A stretch of 39,297 bases of DNA from an uncultured bacterium (GTDB taxonomy: Bacteria; Verrucomicrobiota; Kiritimatiellia; PWTM01), in assembly GCA_900661335.1 (NCBI GenBank), contig CAACVY010000023.1, positions 1 to 39,297 of the forward strand, in the 5' to 3' direction. Below the pieces are notes generated by a model. The model made no database searches, was not told the origin of the DNA, and saw nothing but the letters and a program-made list of their open reading frames with translations. This document shows positions 34,363 through 39,297 of this stretch, in pieces (position 1 is the first letter of the stretch; each line of letters opens with the position of its first letter). A program made the position numbers and the translations under genes.

Positions 34363-34791
34363 TCAGATCGACCGACCAGTTCGGGCCCCGCGCTGCGCGG
34401 GTATGCCGCTGCCGAGAAGAGATCGGCTCTTTCCCACCCGCAGGGGTTAGTTTTTGGAAACCTCGCACAGCATTCAAAAAATCACTGCTCTCGTTCCCCA
34501 GAATTTTTGGGGCCCCGGGGAGCTCCCGAAAAGTGCAGGCCTTTTTGGAAACATCGGAACGCCTGGACCACCAACGCAAGCCGGAATCCATCGATTCGAA
34601 CACCGTCGTCCGCCGTCTGGTTGCACATCATGGTCGCGGGAAATTGAGAGTTGAAACGACTTCGCGCGAGCCTCATCCAGCGCATAGGCACGCGGGGCTC
34701 GGACAACTTTTGAGATTGCGGCCGCAGTTCGCTCACGCGAACACGTGATCGTCGCAGGGAATCCGCAGACAAGATATAGTACGAACCGTCT
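34363..34791. other. Intergenic, 429 bases, AT-richer than surroundings
   Basis: No gene seen. Small inverted repeats lie just after the protease stop: CCCGC/GCGGG near 34386-34400, and AAGAG/CTCTT near 34417-34435 followed by TTTCCC. They may end the protease transcript. T- and A-runs occur around 34450-34540. A TATAGT hexamer at 34775-34780 lies 11 bases ahead of the ABC ATPase start. Confidence 0.4.
34775..34780 (+). promoter_or_regulatory. Candidate -10 element close to the ABC ATPase start
   Basis: TATAGT ends 11 bases before the ATG at 34792, so transcription from it would give a leader of only about five bases. No Shine-Dalgarno is visible. No good -35 was found. Confidence 0.3.
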
Positions 34792-35775
34792 ATGACTGGC
34801 CAGCCGGTGATCGTTGCAGAGCGCGTTACGAAGATCTTCCGGGACTTTTGGGGCCGGCCGCGCGTGCGGGCCGTGGATGACCTCTCATTCGAGGTACGTC
34901 CCGGCGAGGTGTTTGGACTACTCGGGCCCAACGGGTCGGGTAAAAGCACCACCATCAAGATGATCCTCGGTTTGCTACGTCCCACCGCAGGCGCGCTTCG
35001 GGTCTTCGGCCACACGCCCGGCGCTCGCCGCGTGCGCGCCCGGTTGGGCTACTTGCCGGAAGAGTCCTACCTCTACCCCTACCTCACCGCGGAAGAAACG
35101 CTGGACTTCTTTGGTCGGCTGTTCGATCTGGCGCCCCAGGAACGCAGGCGACGCGTCTCGGAGTTGCTGGAGATGGTTGGCCTGGCCCACGCGCGCCGGC
35201 GGCCGGTCGGGGAATTTTCCAAGGGCATGGCGCGACGCGTGGGCCTGGCCCAAGCGCTGATCAATGATCCCGACCTGGTCGTGCTCGACGAACCGACCTC
35301 CGGCCTGGACCCGCTGGGCTGCCGGCAAGTCAAGGACCTCATCCGTACGCTGGCCGCGCGCGGAAAAACCGTGCTGCTGTCCTCGCACCTGTTGGCCGAC
35401 GTCGAGGACGTGTGCGACCGCATTTTGGTGCTGTACAACGGGCGTCGCCAGGCCATGGGACCAATCGCGGAACTGCTAGAGGATCCCGAGGAATTTCGAA
35501 TCCTACTTCGCGGAGTTTCACCGGAGGTGGCTGCACGGATCGCCGAAACCGCTCGTGCGATGGCAGGGCGCGACGTGCAGCTGGACCATCCTCGTCGTCG
35601 TTTGGAGGACTTTTTCTTAGCCGTCATTCGCCAGGCCGCCGCTGAAGCCGGCCCAGGTACGACCCCGCCAGCCACGCCCGTGGCGCAATACCTGGCCGGC
35701 CCTTCGCGTTCCGAACCGCCGAGCGAATCCCCGGACGACAAACTTCGCCCGTTGGTCCAACCGCCCTTGCCATGA
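34792..35775 (+). CDS. ABC transporter ATP-binding protein
   Basis: A 327-residue ATPase. Walker A is 'GPNGSGKST' (45-53), the Q loop lies near 85-90, and the signature region is 'FSKGMARRV' (142-150). Walker B is 'LVVLDEP' with the catalytic Glu167. 'SSHLLADVEDVCDRI' gives the H loop. It resembles the ABC-2 type ATPases that work with multi-span permeases. The C-terminal 80 residues are Pro-rich and extra. The stop overlaps the permease start by four bases. The substrate is unknown. Confidence 0.95.
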   Translation: MTGQPVIVAERVTKIFRDFWGRPRVRAVDDLSFEVRPGEVFGLLGPNGSGKSTTIKMILGLLRPTAGALRVFGHTPGARRVRARLGYLPEESYLYPYLTAEETLDFFGRLFDLAPQERRRRVSELLEMVGLAHARRRPVGEFSKGMARRVGLAQALINDPDLVVLDEPTSGLDPLGCRQVKDLIRTLAARGKTVLLSSHLLADVEDVCDRILVLYNGRRQAMGPIAELLEDPEEFRILLRGVSPEVAARIAETARAMAGRDVQLDHPRRRLEDFFLAVIRQAAAEAGPGTTPPATPVAQYLAGPSRSEPPSESPDDKLRPLVQPPLP

Positions 35776-37142
35776 AGCGCCTTTGGACGATCGTGGTCCT
35801 CGCCATGCGGAGCGCAGTGCGACTTCGTCTGGTGGCCACGCTGCTTGGCTTGGTCGTGGTCTTGTCGCTGGCGTTGCCGGCAGTCATCCAACACGACGGC
35901 ACGATCGAAGGCCTGGTGCGCGTCGTGCAAACCTACTCGTTGGGCGCGGTCAGCCTCATGTTGGCTCTGGCGGTGATCTGGTCCAGTTGCGGAAGTTTGG
36001 CGCTCGATATTCAAGCCCGGCAGATCCAGCTGGTCATGGTCAAACCCATCCAACCCTGGGAACTTTGGTGCGGCAAGTGGATTGCCCAAGTTCTTCTCGC
36101 CGGTGTCATGCTGGCATGTTCGCTCGCATTGACGTGGGCCATGTTGAGCTGGCGGGTGCGGGCGGGCAGCTGGACCGAAGAAGACCGGCGGAAGCTGGTG
36201 GACCAAATCCTCGTGGCACGGCAAAGCGTCGTGCCCACGTTGCCAGATTTCGAAGCCCGCGCGCGCGCACGAATGGAAGAGGACCGCGCCGCGGGCCGCT
36301 GGCCGGAGGGCCTGGATCCCAAGGCCGCGTGGCCCATGTACCGAGATTTGGCACGGACGGAACTCTTCCTGATTGAACCCGGTGGCCAGCGCGCGTACGA
36401 CGTCACGCTGCCGAAGCACGACCCCACCGCGCCCGCTCAGCTAGAGTTTCGGTTCTTGAAATCCACGCTGGACTTGGAAGCCGTGGAGCTCCGCTGGGTC
36501 ATACTCGCTGCGGATGGGCAAGAACTCTGGAGCACCAATGGCGTTTGGTTGCCGCGCCGCCCTTACGCATTGCCGCTGCCCTCGCACGTGGCGGCGAGCG
36601 CGCCCTACGTGCGCGTCGTGCTGTTCAACCGCCACGACCGGGCGGCGATACTCTTGGATCCCGACGAAGGGCTGCGGCTCATGGTGCGCGTGGGAACGGT
36701 AAACGGAAACCTCGTGCGCGCAGGTCTATTGCTCTGGGTCCGGCTCGCCGTACTGGCCGCGATCGGGGTGAGTGCCGGCGCATGGTTCTCCATGCCCGTC
36801 GCGTCGTTGGTCGGCTTGGCGATGGGGTTGATGGCCGCCATGGCCGGATACATTTTCGCCACCGCCGCCCACGGACCGGCGCTGGGGGAAATTTTCGGGT
36901 ACGATCGCCCCTGGCTGGGCACCGTCGAGCAATGGTGGCGACGCTACTTCGTCGTGTTGAGCTGGTTCACCACGCCGTTCCGCGGCGCATCGGTCCTCGA
37001 ACGCCTGGCCACCGGCACGGTGATTCCGTGGGGTGAAGTCGGCCAGGCGGTAGTGCGCGCCCTCGTGGGGGCCGGGCTCATCGCAGCCGTGTTGGGCATG
37101 CTCGCATTGACGCGTCGCGAGCTTGGTGGTGTTCAAGAATGA
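35772..37142 (+). CDS. ABC-2 type permease with large extracytoplasmic insert
   Basis: A 456-residue membrane protein. Segments near residues 15-35, 55-75, 95-120 and then 320-345, 350-372 and 430-450 flank a soluble region of about 190 residues (125-315). That region carries strand-rich sequence such as 'LEFRFLKSTLDLEAVELRWVI' and is probably outside the membrane. ABC-2 permeases couple to the preceding ATPase for export of small molecules or polymers, or act in lipoprotein or gliding systems. The overlap with the ATPase gene (ATGA) and with the next gene marks a three-gene operon. Confidence 0.85.
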   Translation: MKRLWTIVVLAMRSAVRLRLVATLLGLVVVLSLALPAVIQHDGTIEGLVRVVQTYSLGAVSLMLALAVIWSSCGSLALDIQARQIQLVMVKPIQPWELWCGKWIAQVLLAGVMLACSLALTWAMLSWRVRAGSWTEEDRRKLVDQILVARQSVVPTLPDFEARARARMEEDRAAGRWPEGLDPKAAWPMYRDLARTELFLIEPGGQRAYDVTLPKHDPTAPAQLEFRFLKSTLDLEAVELRWVILAADGQELWSTNGVWLPRRPYALPLPSHVAASAPYVRVVLFNRHDRAAILLDPDEGLRLMVRVGTVNGNLVRAGLLLWVRLAVLAAIGVSAGAWFSMPVASLVGLAMGLMAAMAGYIFATAAHGPALGEIFGYDRPWLGTVEQWWRRYFVVLSWFTTPFRGASVLERLATGTVIPWGEVGQAVVRALVGAGLIAAVLGMLALTRRELGGVQE

Positions 37143-38674
37143 CGGGTTCGAGATGGTCCATTGTCCGGTGGTGCGCGCTGGCGATCGCGGCGTTCATCGC
37201 CGCGGGTCGCTTGCAAGAACCGCTACGCGACCAACGTCCCGGGCGCGTGACCGACCCCGCCGTAGCGCTCGACCAAGCCCCGCCATGGGTCACCTTTACC
37301 ACCGTCGCGCTTGGAGGGTTCCGTGGTCTGCTTGTGGACCTGCTGTGGATGCGCGCCAGCGAGCTGCAAGATCGAGGGAACTACTACGAGCTCGTGCAAC
37401 TCGCCGAATGGATCACTCGCTTGCAACCGCGGTTCGCTTCCATCTGGGCCTTCCACGCGTGGAATCTCGCCTACAACGTGAGCGTGATGTTCCCCAACCC
37501 TTCCGATCGTTGGCGTTGGGTGCGCCACGGAATCTCCCTGTTGCGCGATGACGGACTTCGCTTCAACCCGAACAGCGCCCTCTTGCACCGGGAACTCGCT
37601 TGGATATTCCAACACAAGCTCGGCATGGACATGGACCAGGCCCATCATTTCTACAAACGCGCGTGGGCCGAAGAGATTGAGCGAGCTCTCGGCGGCCCAC
37701 GCCCGGAGCCAGGATTGGACGCGCTCGCTGCCTCGCCGCGAAACGCCCAAGAGCTCCTGCGTGACGAACGCCTGGCGGACCTCATCGCGCAACTCCGCGC
37801 CGCCGGATGGGACCCATTGCTCGCGCCGCTAGAAGCGGAGCCGAAACTGCCCGTGGCGCTCCAGGACCGATGGGAACACAGCCAAGAAGGCGTGCGACTG
37901 CGAGCATGGCGACGTGCTCAATGGCTCCGGCAGGTCTACAAGCTCGAGCCCACCGTCATGCACGAAATCGAACAAACCTTGGGTGCCCAACTCGATTGGC
38001 GCACCCCTTATGCGCATGCGATCTACTGGGCATGGACCGGTCTGCCGTTGGCTCGCACGAAGTTCGACGACCTCGGCTTGCGGCGTCAGATCTTCCAATC
38101 GCTGATGTCCGCCTATGTGCGCGGTCGGCTTACGTGGGACCGACGCCAGGACCGAGTGGTGTTGAGCCCCCAACCGGATTTACTGCCTGCGGTTCTGCGC
38201 GCCTTCGAGGAAACCCTTCAGCGCCACCCCGCCGACCCGACCGTTCGGCAAGCGCACCGCAACTTTCTGGTGGATGCCATCATGATTTCCGTCACCTACC
38301 AGCGTCGGCACGACGCAGAGCAACTCTGGCAAGAACTGCGGCGGAACTACCCCGAACAGTGGCCCGACAGCCTGCAGCAATTCGTGGCCGAAACTTGGGC
38401 CGGACGGCTTCAAGACATGGACACCGCCGAGGCCCTGGCTGCCGTGGAGTCGGCTTGTTATCAATCGCTTTTATGGCGGGAGCTCGGCGACCCGGTCGCG
38501 GCGGAGGGGCACGCGGAACTCGCGCGCTGGTGTTGGGAAGCGTTCATGTCCAAGCGGACGGATCCGGAGTGGCGCGAACGCACAGGTCTACCCCCGCTGG
38601 AAGTTATCTTTCGTCAAGCGGCAGAACGATTGAAAACCGATCTATCTCCGCCGGCAAATTCCCGCGCTCCATAA
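37139..38674 (+). CDS. Membrane-anchored helical (TPR-like) protein of the ABC operon
   Basis: A 511-residue protein not matching a named family I can place. One hydrophobic segment near residues 9-24 is likely a membrane anchor. The remainder is predominantly helical, with TPR-like features such as 'LLWMRASELQDRGNYYELVQLAEWITRLQP' and 'IWAFHAWNLAYNVSVMFP' (both quoted in part as pattern). Conserved Trp/Tyr-rich helices continue to the end. It overlaps the permease by four bases and so is probably a partner of that transporter. The role, whether periplasmic adaptor or assembly factor, is inferred from position only. Confidence 0.78.
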   Translation: MTGSRWSIVRWCALAIAAFIAAGRLQEPLRDQRPGRVTDPAVALDQAPPWVTFTTVALGGFRGLLVDLLWMRASELQDRGNYYELVQLAEWITRLQPRFASIWAFHAWNLAYNVSVMFPNPSDRWRWVRHGISLLRDDGLRFNPNSALLHRELAWIFQHKLGMDMDQAHHFYKRAWAEEIERALGGPRPEPGLDALAASPRNAQELLRDERLADLIAQLRAAGWDPLLAPLEAEPKLPVALQDRWEHSQEGVRLRAWRRAQWLRQVYKLEPTVMHEIEQTLGAQLDWRTPYAHAIYWAWTGLPLARTKFDDLGLRRQIFQSLMSAYVRGRLTWDRRQDRVVLSPQPDLLPAVLRAFEETLQRHPADPTVRQAHRNFLVDAIMISVTYQRRHDAEQLWQELRRNYPEQWPDSLQQFVAETWAGRLQDMDTAEALAAVESACYQSLLWRELGDPVAAEGHAELARWCWEAFMSKRTDPEWRERTGLPPLEVIFRQAAERLKTDLSPPANSRAP

Positions 38675-39297
38675 TTCCCATTGGCCGCCGCTCTCCGGGC
38701 ACCATCCTCACCCTCGCACGTTCTCAACTCGCGAAGACACCGTTTTACCGGTCACATGTCGCCTCAGGTGCCAGCACCTCAGCGGGCTACAGTGGTGCCG
38801 GCCCGCCAGTGGTGCCAGACACCAGCCAGTGGTGCCAGACACGTGCGAGAAACGTGCGGAACCTCTTGAACCTCAATGGGTTTCGAGCAAGTCCAAGTGC
38901 ACGGTGTTCGAGCTTTGGGGTGCCCACATTGCGCGGATACGGAACAAACCCCGGAGAACCGAGGAAATTTCGGCAGGCGAGCACTTTCATTAGGAAGAAG
39001 GAGACCGCATCGATGAGAAGATGAAGACCCTGCCACGCCGGCGCAGCTGGCGGCGATATCGTGAAAGTCGGGTCAAACTCGCGCGAGCGGTGCACGGACA
39101 AGGGGCATTGTCGTTGCCTCTCAGGCCCGGGCGGAACTGCGGCTCCGAGTGGCGGGACTTACCCGACAGGTTTGCGCGATGGATCCCTCACCTTTGCAGG
39201 GCTCGGAGTGGAGGTAGCGTCGCGCGGGCACAAGAAAGGTCCGGCGGGAGGGATTTTTGCCGTCGAATCCAAGTCTTCTCTGAAAGCGCGTCTGTCA
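38675..39297. other. 623-base region to the window edge, no confident gene
   Basis: The first 100 bases lack structure. Repeats of the GTGGTGCCAGACAC type lie at 38789-38844. From ATG 39021 a frame stays open to the edge but is Arg-rich and matches nothing, so I leave it uncalled. Sequence to the right would be needed. Confidence 0.45.
38789..38844 (+). repeat. Repeated CCAGTGGTGCCAGACAC motif
   Basis: Two exact copies of CCAGTGGTGCCAGACAC lie at 38806-38822 and 38826-38842, 20 bases apart. A partial copy, CAGTGGTGCC, is at 38790-38799. Each contains a GTG-CCAGA-CAC inverted repeat. A related perfect pair, AGGTGC/GCACCT, lies at 38766-38779. Confidence 0.6.

Noticed and set aside
34585-34620. 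TTCGAATC on the minus strand, resembling a tRNA T-loop
   Set aside because: The flanking bases do not form a five-pair T-stem and no other tRNA arms are seen.
35079-36419. 446-codon minus-strand open frame opposite the ABC ATPase and permease genes
   Set aside because: Spans two genuine plus-strand genes and is Arg/Ser/Pro-rich without motifs.
37807-39024. 405-codon plus-strand frame over the 511-residue protein gene
   Set aside because: An out-of-frame shadow that runs into non-coding repeats.
39021-39297. Arg-rich frame open to the right edge
   Set aside because: Too short, no match and no ribosome binding site; kept only as a note.

Overview
The window reads as a high-GC chromosomal segment of a Gram-negative bacterium, most likely a member of the Verrucomicrobiota (inference). 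Outer-membrane biology is indicated by a lipid A-type acyltransferase, a CsgG-like lipoprotein and other lipobox proteins. DUF1080, DUF4159 and PEP-CTERM proteins, a very large right-handed beta-helix lipoprotein, and the pairing of PFOR with a dihydroorotate dehydrogenase-like protein all fit that phylum. I saw no rRNA, tRNA, CRISPR array, phage module or intact mobile element.

Layout. 1-8190 is almost entirely minus strand: DUF502 membrane protein, tandem-DUF4159 exported protein, a small secreted protein, a BASS-family transporter, a CsgG-like lipoprotein and a TPR/HEAT-type protein (the last three chained by 4-base stop/start overlaps), then an MFS permease. A ROK sugar kinase and an SDR oxidoreductase run divergently from the MFS gene (8678-10523). 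A minus-strand redox operon follows (16326 down to 10477): pyruvate:ferredoxin oxidoreductase, DHOD-like protein, 4Fe-4S ferredoxin and an LpxL-type acyltransferase. From 16428 the plus strand carries a GtrA-like protein, rpsB-tsf behind a structured leader, a DJ-1/PfpI protein, then a two-gene DUF1080 / beta-helix surface locus. A decayed IS3-type integrase (about 25190-25651) lies before the three-gene pntAA-pntAB-pntB transhydrogenase operon.

28911-32149 (minus strand) holds a two-component system whose operon continues into a small secreted OB-like protein and a YkgJ-type cysteine-cluster protein. Divergent from it is a secreted EF-hand protein. A PEP-CTERM trypsin-like protease follows, and then a three-gene ABC transporter operon (ATPase, ABC-2 permease with a large extracytoplasmic insert, and an anchored 511-residue protein).

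Physiology implied: PFOR plus ferredoxin for pyruvate/acetyl-CoA redox chemistry, proton-translocating transhydrogenase for NADPH balance, and sugar or polysaccharide use at the cell surface. The most noteworthy features are a HK/RR + OB-like + EF-hand neighbourhood resembling a calcium-responsive regulon, the three-hairpin rpsB leader, a perfect palindrome between the PFOR promoter and start codon, and the coupled TPR/HEAT-CsgG-BASS genes. None is proven to be a new system.
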